Positions 35,286-44,576 of a stretch of DNA of 64,000 nt are shown one piece after another (the first letter of the stretch is position 1; each line of letters begins with the position of its first letter). A program made the translations under genes and the position numbers. The notes beneath the pieces are model-generated. The model did no database searches. It saw only the letters and a list, made by a program, of their open reading frames with translations, and had not been told where the DNA came from. Source of the DNA: Craterilacuibacter sp. RT1T (GTDB taxonomy: Bacteria > Pseudomonadota > Gammaproteobacteria > Burkholderiales > Chromobacteriaceae); NCBI RefSeq assembly GCF_023502145.1, contig NZ_JAMFLI010000001.1:620001-684000 (forward strand), read 5' to 3'.

Positions 35286-36434
35286 TCACTCTTCGCGGCG
35301 GCAGCGCCATAAAGTGGCGAGATAAGCGGTACGGACGCCGGCACAAGATGCACTGACGCTGGTGCTGACGGCAAATTGCGCCAGACGGGTCTCGCGCAGC
35401 AGCGGGGCGGCATAAGGAGCCTGATCTTCTTTACGCAAGGCGGCGACATAAGGCTCGTTGGCCTTGTCACGGCGGGCGACAACGACGGCGATTTCGCCAT
35501 TGACCAAGCGGACAAAGCTGCCCGGCGGATAGATGCCCATCTCCTTGACCAGCAAGGCGGTGTATTGGGGATCCAGCAGAATTTCGCGGTCACGGAAAAT
35601 TTGCGCCAGGGCCTGCTGCGACAAGAGCGCCTGACGGTAGCTGCGCGGTGTGAGTTTGGCTGCGGTCAGATCGGCCAGATGGATCAGGTGGGCCTGGGCT
35701 GGAATATCGGGGCGAACCAGGCCGAGCGGATAGCCACTGCCATCCCATTGCTCGTGATGGCTTTGCACCAGCGTATGCCAATGCTCATCGGTCACGCCGG
35801 CGGCGCGCAAAATGGCCGAACCCAATACCGGATGGATGGCGATTTGTTCACGCTGTTCCGGGCGTAAACGGGCTTCCTGGCTATGCAGGCTGTCCATCAA
35901 CGGCGCGATGGCGATATTCATGGTCAGCGCGGCGCATAGCAAGGTATTGGCTTCCGCCTCTGGCAGCGCCAGACGACGCGAGAGCAGGGCCAGCAAAATG
36001 GCGACATGCACACTGTGCGTGGCGCTGTAGCGGATGACCGGAGCCAGCAGCAAGGCAGCAATCATGGCGTCCGGCATGAAGGCGGCAAGATCGGCCAGTT
36101 CGGCTGCCAGCTTGCGCACGCGGGCAGTAAAATCCGGTATCTGCAGCGCCTGTTGCTGCAGGTAATCCAGCCGTTTGGCCGCATGCAGCAGCTCTTCGAA
36201 CGGGTTGATTTCGCGCGCCTCGGGTCGTGCCTGGGCCGGAGGCGGCGCAGGCGCTGCCGCCGTTCCGGTTTGTGCCGCCGCATGCAGCAACAGGCGCGCA
36301 CGCTGCGCATCGGTCAGGACATAGTGGCCGCGGCCAAGCAAGAGCATGCCGTTTTGCGCATACATATTGAAGGGCAGGGCTTCACCTACCTTGACAGCCG
36401 ACTCCAGCAGCTTAGTGCTACTTGCCTGTTCCAT
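35286..36434 (-). CDS. Degenerate HD-GYP domain protein
   Basis: 382 aa. An N-terminal region (LPFNMYAQNGMLLLGRGHYVLT) matches the module that precedes many HD-GYP domains. The HD-GYP core keeps HSVHVA, HPVLGSAIL, SHHEQWDGSGYPLGL and LADLTAAK, but the catalytic His-Asp pair is replaced by Met-Asn (CAALTMNIAIAPL instead of ALLHDIGK). Loss of this metal-binding dyad predicts no phosphodiesterase activity; it may instead bind c-di-GMP or partner proteins. The C-terminal 80 residues resemble those of other HD-GYP proteins (SFVRLVNGEIAVVVAR). It lies upstream of phaC on the same strand, 177 bp away. Confidence 0.82.
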   Translation of the reverse strand: MEQASSTKLLESAVKVGEALPFNMYAQNGMLLLGRGHYVLTDAQRARLLLHAAAQTGTAAAPAPPPAQARPEAREINPFEELLHAAKRLDYLQQQALQIPDFTARVRKLAAELADLAAFMPDAMIAALLLAPVIRYSATHSVHVAILLALLSRRLALPEAEANTLLCAALTMNIAIAPLMDSLHSQEARLRPEQREQIAIHPVLGSAILRAAGVTDEHWHTLVQSHHEQWDGSGYPLGLVRPDIPAQAHLIHLADLTAAKLTPRSYRQALLSQQALAQIFRDREILLDPQYTALLVKEMGIYPPGSFVRLVNGEIAVVVARRDKANEPYVAALRKEDQAPYAAPLLRETRLAQFAVSTSVSASCAGVRTAYLATLWRCRREE

Positions 36435-36494
36435 CTTGCACTTCCTAAGGCGGGCACGGTCATGACCGGCCTGCCTTGTTTGCGGTTAAAGGGC

Positions 36495-39400
36495 TTAGTT
36501 CGCCGGCAAGCTGGCCCAGTCTTTCATCAGGCGTTTCAGCGAAACCGGATACGGGGTTTTCAGTTCCTGCGCAAACAGGCCGACGCGCAGCTCTTCAATT
36601 TTCCAGCGGAACAGCAGCAGCGCTTCCGAAGCTTCGCCCTTGTCGCTGTCTTCGGCGACACGGCTTTGCCATAGCTGCAGCAGCTGGCGCACTTCGGCAC
36701 CACGCTGGCCATCGCGCTGCGGATTGCTGACCTGCTTGTCCATGCGCAGCCCCATCGCCTTCATATAGCGCGGAATCTGCGACAGCTGGCTCCAGGGCGT
36801 AGCCAGCAGGAAACCCTTGTAAACCAGTGCATCAAGCTGACCCTTAAGCTCGTTGCCCAGCTTGTGCTTGGCCAGACGGGCCGTGAGCGGCAGGTATTCG
36901 CCGGCGATCTGGTTAAGATAGGACATGACCGCCTGGGTGACGGCCGGCAAGCGGGTGCGCGCGCGTGCCTTTTGCTCGTTGAATGCTTTTTCGCTGCGCG
37001 GCGCCTCGTCGTCGCCGATAAAAGCCCGGTCGCAAATGCACGCAATCGCATCTTGCAGCAGATCGTCGGCGTTGGCGACGCCGCGCAGCTGCAGTGCCAC
37101 TTGGGTAAAACCGGACGGGCCCTTGCCCAGCTGCTTCATCTGCTCTTTCAGCTGCAGTTGCAGCAGGCGGACTACCCCCTTGCGATGGGCGCGGCGGGCG
37201 GCAAGCTCGGTATCGTACAGGCGGATGGCCACCTTGCCTTCGGCCTCCAGCGTGAGGGCCGGGTAGCCGGTGAGCTGCTGGCGGGCGCGGGCAAACTGGA
37301 TGCACTCTGGCAGATCACCGAAGTCCCAGGTGGAGACATCGTCGCGTTCGAACTCGGCGCTGGTGTCGCGGAAGGTGAGTTGCGCCGCCTGACCAAACTG
37401 CTTTTGCAGCGCTGCGAGATCGCGGCCCATGCCGATTTCCTGTTTGCCGTCATCGATGATGCGGAAATTGAACAGAAGATGGGCCGGTAGCGGATGGGCA
37501 TCGAAATCAAGCGGCTCGACTTTGACGCCGCCGGTTTCGCGCAGGATAAAGCGCGCCAATTGCGGCGCGATGGCCTGGGTCTCGTCCGGTGCCGACGACA
37601 AAAAGCGGGTGACGAAATCCGGCACCGGCACGCAGTTGCGCCGTACCTGCTTGGGCAGGTTCTTGATCAGGGCGGTGAGCTTGTCGCGCAACATGCCCGG
37701 CACCAGCCATTCAAACGGCGCACCCTCCAGCCGGTTGAGGCTGGCCAGCGGCACATCGACGGTGACGCCATCCAGTACATGGTTGGGTTCGAAACGGTAT
37801 CTTAAGCGCATGCGTCCGTCCGCATGCTCCAGCCATTCGGGGAACTGGTTGACGGTTACGTGTTGCGCCGCATGGCGCATCAGTTCTTCCCGCGTGAGAT
37901 AGAGTATCTTGGGCTCGGCCTGTTCGGCCTGCTTGCGCCAGGCTTCGAAACTGGCGGCATCGGTGACCGTTGGCGGAATCTTTTCGGCGTAAAAGTCGTA
38001 GAGTGCGTCCTCGTCCACCAGCACGTCCTGACGCCGCGCCTTGTGCTCCAGTTGCTCTACGTCACGGATCAGCTGGGCATTGCGCTGGAAGAAGGGAGCG
38101 TTGCTGCTGTACTCCATCGCTACCAGCGCGCCCTTGATAAACAGCTCGCGTGCTTCTTCCGGCGCAATGCGGCCATAGCTGACCGGGCGTTTGGCAACCA
38201 GGGTCAGGCCGTACAGGGTGACGCGTTCGCTGGCAACGACTTCGCCGCGCGCCTTGTCCCAGTGCGGCTCGAAATAATGATATTTCACCAGGTGCTGCGC
38301 CAGACCCTCTATCCATTCGGGCTCTATCTTGCCGACGCAGCGCGCATACAGGCGGCTGGTTTCGACAATCTCGGCCGCGACCACCCATTTGGGTTTGGTC
38401 TTTTTCAGTCCCGAGCCGGGGAAGACATGGAAATGCACGCCGCGCGTGCCGGTGTAGTCGTCGCCTTCCAGCGCCTTCTGGCCGATATTGCCGATCAGGC
38501 CGGTGAGCAGGGCTTTGTGCAATTGTTCAAACGCGATGGCATCTTGCTGTTTTTTCTTCTTGTCGGAGAGCTGGGCATCAGGCACGGTCGCGTGGCTGTG
38601 CGCCGCCTCGCGCGTAATCAAGCGCATATCGCTGGCGATTTCGGCCAGCTGGGCATGCAGCTCGCGCCACTCGCGCATCCTGAGATGGGACAGAAAGTGG
38701 CTGTGGCACACATCCAGCAGCTGGCGGTTGGATTTTTTGTGTTTGAGCGCGTCCTGGAAGAAATCCCACAGATAGAGGAAGGACAAAAAGTCCGATTTGT
38801 CGTCGGCAAAGCGCGCCTGCGCGCGCTCGGCCGCTTCGCGCGCATCGAACGGGCGCTCGCGCGGATCCTGGATAGACAGGGCGGCGGCGATAATCAGCAC
38901 TTCGCGTACGCAGCCGTAGTCGCGCCCGGCCAGGAGCATGCGGCCTATCTTGGGGTCGACCGGAATGCGCGCGAGCTCCTGACCGACCGGCGTCAGCTCG
39001 CTCTTGTCGTTGACGGCACCCAACTCCTGCAGCACCTGATAGCCGTCGGCGATCAGCCCTTTGGATGGCGCTTCGATAAAGGGGAAGGCATCGACCTTGC
39101 CCAGACGCAAAGACGCCATACGCAGGATGACGGCGGCGAGGTTGGAGCGCACGATTTCCGGATCGGTAAATTCGGCGCGTGCATTAAAGTCGTCTTCCGA
39201 GTACAGGCGCACGCAGATACCGGCTTCGACCCGGCCGCAACGCCCGGCGCGCTGGCGCGCGGCGGCTTGCGAGATTTTTTCCACCAGCAATTGCTCGACC
39301 TTGGCGCGCGGGCTATAGCGCTTGAGGCGGGCGAGGCCGGTGTCAATCACATAGCGGATGCCGGGCACGGTGAGCGAGGTTTCGGCCACGTTGGTGGCCA

Positions 39401-40436
39401 GCACCACGCGCCGCCCGCCCGAGGGGCGGAAGATTTTTTGCTGGTCTTCATTCGACAAGCGGGCAAACAGCGGCAGGATTTCATAGCCGCGAATGCCGGC
39501 TTTACGCAGCTTTTCCGCCGTATCGCGAATTTCGCGTTCGCCCGGCAGGAAGACCAGAATATCGCCCGGCCCCTGGCGCGAAATTTCATCGACGGCCGAG
39601 GCGATGGCGTCTTCCATCTCGACTTCGCGCTCGTCTTCGTCGCGCTCCTTGAGCGGGCGGTAGCGCACTTCGACCGGATAGGTGCGGCCGGAGACTTCGA
39701 TGACCGGTGCGCCGTCGAAATGGCGCGAGAAGCGGTCGGCATCGATGGTGGCCGAGGTGACGATCACTTTGAGGTCGGGCCGGCGCGGCAGCATCTGCTT
39801 AAGGTAACCCAGCAGGAAGTCGATGTTCAGGCTGCGTTCATGCGCTTCATCGATGATGATTGTGTCGTAGGCTTCCAGATAACGGTCGGTCTGGGTCTCG
39901 GCCAGCAAAATGCCGTCGGTCATCAGCTTGATGACGCTACGCTCGGACAGCTTGTCGTTGAAGCGCACCTTAAAGCCGACATGCTCGCCCAAGGGCGTGC
40001 CCAGCTCGTCGGCGATGCGGCTGGCAACCGAGCGCGCCGCCAGGCGGCGCGGCTGGGTATGGCCGATCAGGCCGTGGACGCCGCGCCCCAGTTCGATACA
40101 GATCTTGGGCAGCTGGGTGGTCTTGCCCGAGCCGGTTTCGCCGCACAGGATAATGACCTGGTGCTCGGCGATGGCGCTGCGGATTTCATCGCGCCTAAGG
40201 TTAACCGGCAGTGCGTCGTCAAAGCGCGGCGTGGGCAGATGTTCGCGGCGGCTGGCCACCTTGGCCTGCGAGCGCGCGATAGCGGCGCTGCTGTCATCCA
40301 GTAGCCGTTTTGCGTCCTGGCCCTTTTTCAGGCGCTGTTCGGCGTCGGCAAGCTTGCGGCGCAGGCCGTGGCGATCGCGGATCAGACAGTCGGCAAGGGA
40401 TTTTTTCAGTTCGGCAACAAGGGCTAAGGCAGGCAT
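36495..40436 (-). CDS. hrpA: ATP-dependent RNA helicase HrpA (DEAH-box)
   Basis: 1313 aa, the usual length of HrpA. Motif I is CGETGSGKTTQLPKI near residue 100, motif II DEAHERS near 198, motif III TSATID, and motif VI QRAGRCGR near 395. These are followed by HA2, OB and the long C-terminal DUF3418 region specific to bacterial HrpA. It unwinds RNA and in E. coli takes part in mRNA processing and rescue of collided ribosomes. The 69 bp upstream hold no clear promoter. A long antisense frame over it (37824-40304) is a shadow. Confidence 0.96.
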   Translation of the reverse strand: MPALALVAELKKSLADCLIRDRHGLRRKLADAEQRLKKGQDAKRLLDDSSAAIARSQAKVASRREHLPTPRFDDALPVNLRRDEIRSAIAEHQVIILCGETGSGKTTQLPKICIELGRGVHGLIGHTQPRRLAARSVASRIADELGTPLGEHVGFKVRFNDKLSERSVIKLMTDGILLAETQTDRYLEAYDTIIIDEAHERSLNIDFLLGYLKQMLPRRPDLKVIVTSATIDADRFSRHFDGAPVIEVSGRTYPVEVRYRPLKERDEDEREVEMEDAIASAVDEISRQGPGDILVFLPGEREIRDTAEKLRKAGIRGYEILPLFARLSNEDQQKIFRPSGGRRVVLATNVAETSLTVPGIRYVIDTGLARLKRYSPRAKVEQLLVEKISQAAARQRAGRCGRVEAGICVRLYSEDDFNARAEFTDPEIVRSNLAAVILRMASLRLGKVDAFPFIEAPSKGLIADGYQVLQELGAVNDKSELTPVGQELARIPVDPKIGRMLLAGRDYGCVREVLIIAAALSIQDPRERPFDAREAAERAQARFADDKSDFLSFLYLWDFFQDALKHKKSNRQLLDVCHSHFLSHLRMREWRELHAQLAEIASDMRLITREAAHSHATVPDAQLSDKKKKQQDAIAFEQLHKALLTGLIGNIGQKALEGDDYTGTRGVHFHVFPGSGLKKTKPKWVVAAEIVETSRLYARCVGKIEPEWIEGLAQHLVKYHYFEPHWDKARGEVVASERVTLYGLTLVAKRPVSYGRIAPEEARELFIKGALVAMEYSSNAPFFQRNAQLIRDVEQLEHKARRQDVLVDEDALYDFYAEKIPPTVTDAASFEAWRKQAEQAEPKILYLTREELMRHAAQHVTVNQFPEWLEHADGRMRLRYRFEPNHVLDGVTVDVPLASLNRLEGAPFEWLVPGMLRDKLTALIKNLPKQVRRNCVPVPDFVTRFLSSAPDETQAIAPQLARFILRETGGVKVEPLDFDAHPLPAHLLFNFRIIDDGKQEIGMGRDLAALQKQFGQAAQLTFRDTSAEFERDDVSTWDFGDLPECIQFARARQQLTGYPALTLEAEGKVAIRLYDTELAARRAHRKGVVRLLQLQLKEQMKQLGKGPSGFTQVALQLRGVANADDLLQDAIACICDRAFIGDDEAPRSEKAFNEQKARARTRLPAVTQAVMSYLNQIAGEYLPLTARLAKHKLGNELKGQLDALVYKGFLLATPWSQLSQIPRYMKAMGLRMDKQVSNPQRDGQRGAEVRQLLQLWQSRVAEDSDKGEASEALLLFRWKIEELRVGLFAQELKTPYPVSLKRLMKDWASLPAN

Positions 40437-40505
40437 GCGCTCTATCGGTAGGGATGGACTAAGGCGGCGATTATAGCAGCGCAGGCCGGCGCTTTGCCCT
40501 ATCGC

Positions 40506-41234
40506 TTACAAGCCGTCGCTGCCGCCGGAAAATAGCGTCTCCATCAGCGCCGTTTCGCGTGCGGCAATGGTGGCGAGAAAATCGGTGGCGCCTTGCATAT
40601 GGCGAAAACTCTGGTAGCCGCGGCTTAAAAAGCGGTGCAGGTCGGCAAGGCCGGCAAGTTTGGCCGGGCCGGCCATCATCTGCAGGCTAAGACCCAATAG
40701 CGGCTTTTGGGTGAGGTGGTCCAGCGTGTGGCCGATTTCGCTCATCAGCCAGATCTGGCGCGCGCGTTCGGCCGGATTGTTGCAGTCGCGGTAGGCGCGG
40801 GCATAGCGCGCCGCATTCAGTGCCGTGTCATGGCCCAGTTGTGCCAGCATGGCGTTATCCAGCGTTTCGGACAGGGCATCCATTTCCAGCGCATACGCCA
40901 GTACACGCAGGCCCGAGGCCGGCAGCAGCTTTTCCAGCGTCGGCATAATGCGTTCGACTTCATTGTCGCGCTCCGTCGCATCATGGGTGCCGTAAAGCTC
41001 CTGCAAGAAAAAGCTGGCCGCCGGCGCATAGCGCTCGCTGTCCAGTAAATCGGCATAGGTCCGAGCCAGTCGTTCGGACTGCCAGGCGCGTAATGCCAGA
41101 CGGGCTTGCGCGTGTGGCGCGCGGCTTTGCGCGGCCTCGCGCAAGCTGCGAGCCAGCATCAGCTTGCCTTGCAGTTGTGCGACCCAAAAAGCCTTGTCGT
41201 CTTCGTGATGAGTGTCCAGTGAGTGCTCGCTCAT
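40506..41234 (-). CDS. FFLEELYG-motif conserved hypothetical protein
   Basis: 242 aa from ATG 41234 (MSEHSLDTHHEDD). The defining block SFFLQELYGTHDATERDNEVERIMPTLEKLLP lies near residue 66 and matches the conserved FFLEELYG(P)xD-x-x-x-RD signature of an uncharacterised, mostly proteobacterial family. Predicted entirely helical, soluble, without signal peptide. No enzyme motif is recognised. Divergent from the PHA-system gene at 41321 across 86 bp, next to the storage-lipid genes; this is the only hint about role. Confidence 0.72.
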   Translation of the reverse strand: MSEHSLDTHHEDDKAFWVAQLQGKLMLARSLREAAQSRAPHAQARLALRAWQSERLARTYADLLDSERYAPAASFFLQELYGTHDATERDNEVERIMPTLEKLLPASGLRVLAYALEMDALSETLDNAMLAQLGHDTALNAARYARAYRDCNNPAERARQIWLMSEIGHTLDHLTQKPLLGLSLQMMAGPAKLAGLADLHRFLSRGYQSFRHMQGATDFLATIAARETALMETLFSGGSDGL

Positions 41235-41285
41235 AACCCTGCCCGCTATCGTGATTTGGAAATTTCCAGGCTTAAATTTATGCTT

Positions 41286-41314
41286 TTGCCATTGCCCGTT
41301 CGCCGCATTATACT
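41286..41314 (+). promoter_or_regulatory. Promoter of the PHA-system / wax synthase pair, predicted leaderless
   Basis: TTGCCA (41286-41291) and TATACT (41309-41314) are separated by exactly 17 bp. The ATG of the next gene is at 41321, only 6 nt after the -10, so transcription should start at or within a base or two of the start codon. No ribosome-binding site is present. Confidence 0.7.
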
Positions 41315-41320
41315 GCCCCA

Positions 41321-41605
41321 ATGAGCGAAATTCTGGTTATTCGTCGTCACGGTTTAAGCCGGGCAGACGCCAAGCAGGCGGCCGAAGCGATTGCGCAGGC
41401 GCTGGCCGATGAGCATGCGCTGGCATACGAGTGGGTGGACGAAGTGGTCCTGCACTTTGTGCGTAGCGGCGTGAATGGTTCCTTGTCGCTGGACGAAGGG
41501 CAGGTGACAGTCCGTGTGCGGCTGGGCTGGCTGCTTATTCCGTTTAAGTCTTCTTTGGAAGGCGCCATCCACGATTATTTTGATCAACACTTTAGCGAGC
41601 ACTGA
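41321..41605 (+). CDS. Polyhydroxyalkanoic acid system family protein (PHA_gran_rgn)
   Basis: 94 aa: MSEILVIRRHGLSRADAKQAAEAIAQALADE... The pattern (basic-His start, helix with conserved Ala, then YEW, VNGSLSLDEGQVTVRVRLGWLLIPFKSSLEGAI and a final amphipathic helix) matches the small PHA_gran_rgn family found beside PHA genes in beta- and gammaproteobacteria. The role is unproven but is linked to granules. Preceded by a strong promoter that would give a leaderless mRNA, and followed 44 bp later by the wax synthase gene on the same strand. Confidence 0.75.
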   Translation: MSEILVIRRHGLSRADAKQAAEAIAQALADEHALAYEWVDEVVLHFVRSGVNGSLSLDEGQVTVRVRLGWLLIPFKSSLEGAIHDYFDQHFSEH

Positions 41606-41649
41606 GTGTCTGCCAGTTGCTATTGCTTGAATTTCGCCGGAGCCTGCTA

Positions 41650-43107
41650 ATGGCAATGTGTTGCCCTATTTCCCATGTCGATACCGCGTGGTTGCGCATG
41701 GATAGCCCGCATAATCTGATGCAGATTGTCGGGGTCATGGTTTTTGACGGTGAGCTGGATCAGGCCAGTCTGCGCCAGAGCATCAGCGAGCGCATGTTGC
41801 GTTATGACCGTTTCCGCCAGATCGCGACGCTGGAAAACGGCAGTTATTTCTGGCGCGATGACCCCGATTTCGATCTGGACCATCACCTGAAACGGGCCAT
41901 TTTGCCCGGCGACGGCGGAAAAGAGGCGCTGCAGGCTTTTGCCGCCGATCTGTGTGCCACGCCATTGAATCCGCACCGCCCGCTGTGGGAATGGCATCTG
42001 GTGGATACCTCGCTGGGCGGGCAGGCGCTGATTGTGCGCATCCACCATGCCATCGGTGACGGCATTGCGCTGGTCGATGTGCTGCTGTCGATGATGGACG
42101 ACGCAAGCGGCGTGCCCGGCGGCGGTGCTAAGCCACACGCATTGCCGGCAAAGCACAAGGTGGAGGGGGGGCGCCATTTCCTCGATATGATCTGGGCACC
42201 GGTCAGTACCGCGATGCTGACCTCGATGAAAGTGTCGAGCAATCTATGGCTCAAATATATGGAGCTGGTCAGCAATCCGCGCAAGGCGATGGACTATATC
42301 GGCATTGGCTATGATGTTGCCGCCGAAGCGGCCAAGCTGGCCTTGATGGGCAATGATTCGCCGACCCGGCTCAAGGGCAAGCCCGGCCCGGTCAAGCGTG
42401 TGGCCTGGTCCGAGCCTTTGCCTTTGCCCGAAGTGAAGGCGGTCGGGCGGGTGCTGTCCTGTTCGGTCAACGATATGCTGCTCTCGGCCGCCGCCGGCGC
42501 GATTCGTGCTTATCTGCTGGCCAAGGGCGATCCGGTCGAAGGGCTGGAGGTGAGGGTGATGGTACCGGTCAATCTGCGCGGCGAGGGAGACCGGGGCACG
42601 CTGGGCAACCGCTTTGGTCTGGTGGCGCTGGAGTTGCCGGTCGGCATCGCTAACCCGCTGACCCGCCTGTATACGGTGCGCGAGCGCATGGAGGCGCTGA
42701 AAGGCTCTTATCAGGCGGTGCTGGCACTGGGCATTCTGGGCGTGGTGGGCATGGCGCCTAAGCTGGTGCAGCAGCAGATCCTCGATTTGCTGGCGAATAA
42801 GGCCAGCGCGGTGATGACCAATGTGCCGGGGCCGCAAAAGAGTCTGTATCTGGGCGGCGCACGGCTGGCTCAGCCCATGTTCTGGGTGCCGCAGTCGGGC
42901 AATATCGGCGTGGGCGTGTCCATTTTGTCGTACGACGGCAATGTGCAGATTGGTCTGATTACCGACAAGGGGCTGATACCCGACCCGGAGCATATCGCCA
43001 ACCGTTTTAACGACGAATTCAGCCAGCTTCTGCTTTTGGTGCTGATGGAGCCGCCAGAGCGGCTCACCGACCCCGAGGCGGTGGAAGCTGCACTCAGGGC
43101 CGGCTGA
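41650..43107 (+). CDS. Wax-ester synthase / diacylglycerol acyltransferase (WS/DGAT)
   Basis: 485 aa from ATG 41650 (MAMCCPISHVDTAWLRMD), with GGAG 8 nt upstream. The condensing-enzyme motif HHxxxDG is present as IHHAIGDGIAL near residue 132, and the family blocks PLWEWHLV, NDMLLSAAAGAIRAYL, VPVNLRGEGD, NRFGLVALELPVG and TNVPGPQKSLYLGGARL are all intact. These enzymes esterify fatty acyl-CoA with fatty alcohols or diacylglycerol. With the acyl-CoA reductase at 46609 making fatty alcohol, wax-ester synthesis is the obvious inference. Possible operon with the 94-aa PHA-system gene. Confidence 0.9.
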   Translation: MAMCCPISHVDTAWLRMDSPHNLMQIVGVMVFDGELDQASLRQSISERMLRYDRFRQIATLENGSYFWRDDPDFDLDHHLKRAILPGDGGKEALQAFAADLCATPLNPHRPLWEWHLVDTSLGGQALIVRIHHAIGDGIALVDVLLSMMDDASGVPGGGAKPHALPAKHKVEGGRHFLDMIWAPVSTAMLTSMKVSSNLWLKYMELVSNPRKAMDYIGIGYDVAAEAAKLALMGNDSPTRLKGKPGPVKRVAWSEPLPLPEVKAVGRVLSCSVNDMLLSAAAGAIRAYLLAKGDPVEGLEVRVMVPVNLRGEGDRGTLGNRFGLVALELPVGIANPLTRLYTVRERMEALKGSYQAVLALGILGVVGMAPKLVQQQILDLLANKASAVMTNVPGPQKSLYLGGARLAQPMFWVPQSGNIGVGVSILSYDGNVQIGLITDKGLIPDPEHIANRFNDEFSQLLLLVLMEPPERLTDPEAVEAALRAG

Positions 43108-43111
43108 TTTT

Positions 43112-43888
43112 TTACTCTTCCAACTCGGCGCGGGCGGCTTCGATGTCCAGCCGCTCCATCGCATCGGCCGCCTGGCAGGCGGCCGCTTCTTCATACAATT
43201 TTTCCGCGTCTTTCAGCCGGCTCTTGCCATACAGGGCGGCCAGCGCATTGGCGAACTCGGTACGGGCAATGGCCGACTCGGGGTTGAGCGCCAGTGCCTG
43301 CTCAAATAGCCGCACGGCTTCGTCTTTTTTGGCGCCATAAGTGATGCCGGCCATCATGGTGCCGACTTTGACGACAATCTCGGTGTGCCAGGTGCCCAGC
43401 GCGATCATGGCATCGGCGTGTTCCGGCGCCAGTGTGAGCGTGCGTTCCAGGCTGGCCTTAACCTTGCCGCCCAAGCCTTGCGCGAGGGCACGGGCAATCG
43501 AAATGCCTTGGCTATAGCGCCCCAGCGCATAAGCGTGGATATACCAGGCATTGGCATTGTCCGGCGCTTGTGCCTGCAGGGTTTCGCAGCGCTTGGCAAT
43601 GTCCTGGAAGCCTTCAAGCTTGCGCTCTTCGTCCTCGTCCAGATAAGTGAAGTAGATCATGGCGGCCTTGTTGGCGGCATTGATGCCCGAGGGGCCTGCC
43701 TTGAGGCCTGTGTCGTAAGCGCGGGCAAAGTCGCCGGCATGATAGGCGCGCCAGGCTTCCTGTGCCGCCTTGTCTTCCGGCCAGGGCTCGCAGTCGCCCT
43801 GATGCAGGCGCGGCCAGTGCTTTTTCAGGCTGGCCAGCGTGTAAGTGTAGGCGGGTTCCGCATAGGGAAAGGCATTCCAGTTGGGCAT
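43112..43888 (-). CDS. TPR-like protein of the storage-lipid region
   Basis: 258 aa, no signal peptide. The repeat-like segments AAQEAWRAYHAGDFARAYDTGL, SLERTLTLAPEHADAMIALGTWHTEI and AVRLFEQALALNPESAIARTEFANAL have the small-large residue spacing of tetratricopeptide helices (A-x(2)-L/F...P). TPR proteins build scaffolds; no enzyme motif is seen. It converges with the wax synthase gene (4-bp gap) and lies just downstream of the TetR gene on the same strand, so a TetR-TPR transcript is likely (12 bp apart). Confidence 0.75.
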   Translation of the reverse strand: MPNWNAFPYAEPAYTYTLASLKKHWPRLHQGDCEPWPEDKAAQEAWRAYHAGDFARAYDTGLKAGPSGINAANKAAMIYFTYLDEDEERKLEGFQDIAKRCETLQAQAPDNANAWYIHAYALGRYSQGISIARALAQGLGGKVKASLERTLTLAPEHADAMIALGTWHTEIVVKVGTMMAGITYGAKKDEAVRLFEQALALNPESAIARTEFANALAALYGKSRLKDAEKLYEEAAACQAADAMERLDIEAARAELEE

Positions 43889-43900
43889 TGCTGTCTCCTT

Positions 43901-44542
43901 TTATTGTCGGGCAAGATAATGGTGTGAAATGCGCTCAAGCAAGGTGCGCGCCTCGCCTTGCAGATAAGGCGCGGCCAGCTGCATGACCTGATAGGCCCCG
44001 CGGCCGATATCCGGCTCGGTTCGCGGGCTGCGTGCATGTTCATAGGAAATCCAGAAGGTGCAAACCAGCGCCATATTGACGGCCAGCGCCTGGATTTCAC
44101 CGTCGCCGGCCTGCAGTACGCCTGCGCGGGCGAGGTTGTGGCATAAGGTGGCAGCGGCTTCTTCCTTGCGCCGTAAAATGCGGGTGAAGTGGGTTTCGAC
44201 CAGACGGTTGGATAGCAACAGATTGTTGATGTCGTGATAAAAAAAGCGGTACTGGCAGATGGTCTCGAATAACAGATGCAGAAACAGCCAGATGTCTTCC
44301 GGTTCCTGTGCATGGTCATCGACGGCCAGCAGCAAACGGCCGATGTCCTCTTCGTAGCGGGCGAACAGGGCGTTGACGATGTCGGTCTTGCTGTGGAAAT
44401 GGTAATAAAGGTTGCCCGGGCTGATTTCCATTTCGACAGCAATCGCGGCCGGTGTAACGGCAGGCTCGCCCAGCGTATTGAACAGGCGCAAAGCCGTCGC
44501 GAGAATGCGCTCGCGCGTCTGGCGGCTGGGTTTTTTCTCCAT
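43901..44542 (-). CDS. TetR/AcrR-family transcriptional regulator
   Basis: 213 aa from ATG 44542 (MEKKPSRQTRERILATAL). The N-terminal helix-turn-helix is PAAIAVEMEISPGNLYYHFHSKTDI, the canonical TetR recognition unit. The C-terminal ligand domain (DIWLFLHLLFETICQYRFFYHDI...) resembles the TetR C-terminal family often found beside lipid genes. A hydrophobic, acyl-type effector is plausible. A 17-bp palindrome in the 39-bp promoter gap is a candidate operator, suggesting autoregulation and control of the surrounding lipid genes. Confidence 0.85.
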   Translation of the reverse strand: MEKKPSRQTRERILATALRLFNTLGEPAVTPAAIAVEMEISPGNLYYHFHSKTDIVNALFARYEEDIGRLLLAVDDHAQEPEDIWLFLHLLFETICQYRFFYHDINNLLLSNRLVETHFTRILRRKEEAAATLCHNLARAGVLQAGDGEIQALAVNMALVCTFWISYEHARSPRTEPDIGRGAYQVMQLAAPYLQGEARTLLERISHHYLARQ

Positions 44543-44576
44543 TTGCTTTTTCCGGGAGCCGATTGACGCTACAAGC

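Noticed and set aside
33345-35312. 655-aa open frame antisense to phaC
   Set aside because: Covers phaC exactly; no recognisable domain.
37824-40304. 826-aa open frame antisense to hrpA
   Set aside because: Shadow of a long GC-rich helicase gene; no domain, start signal or independent support.
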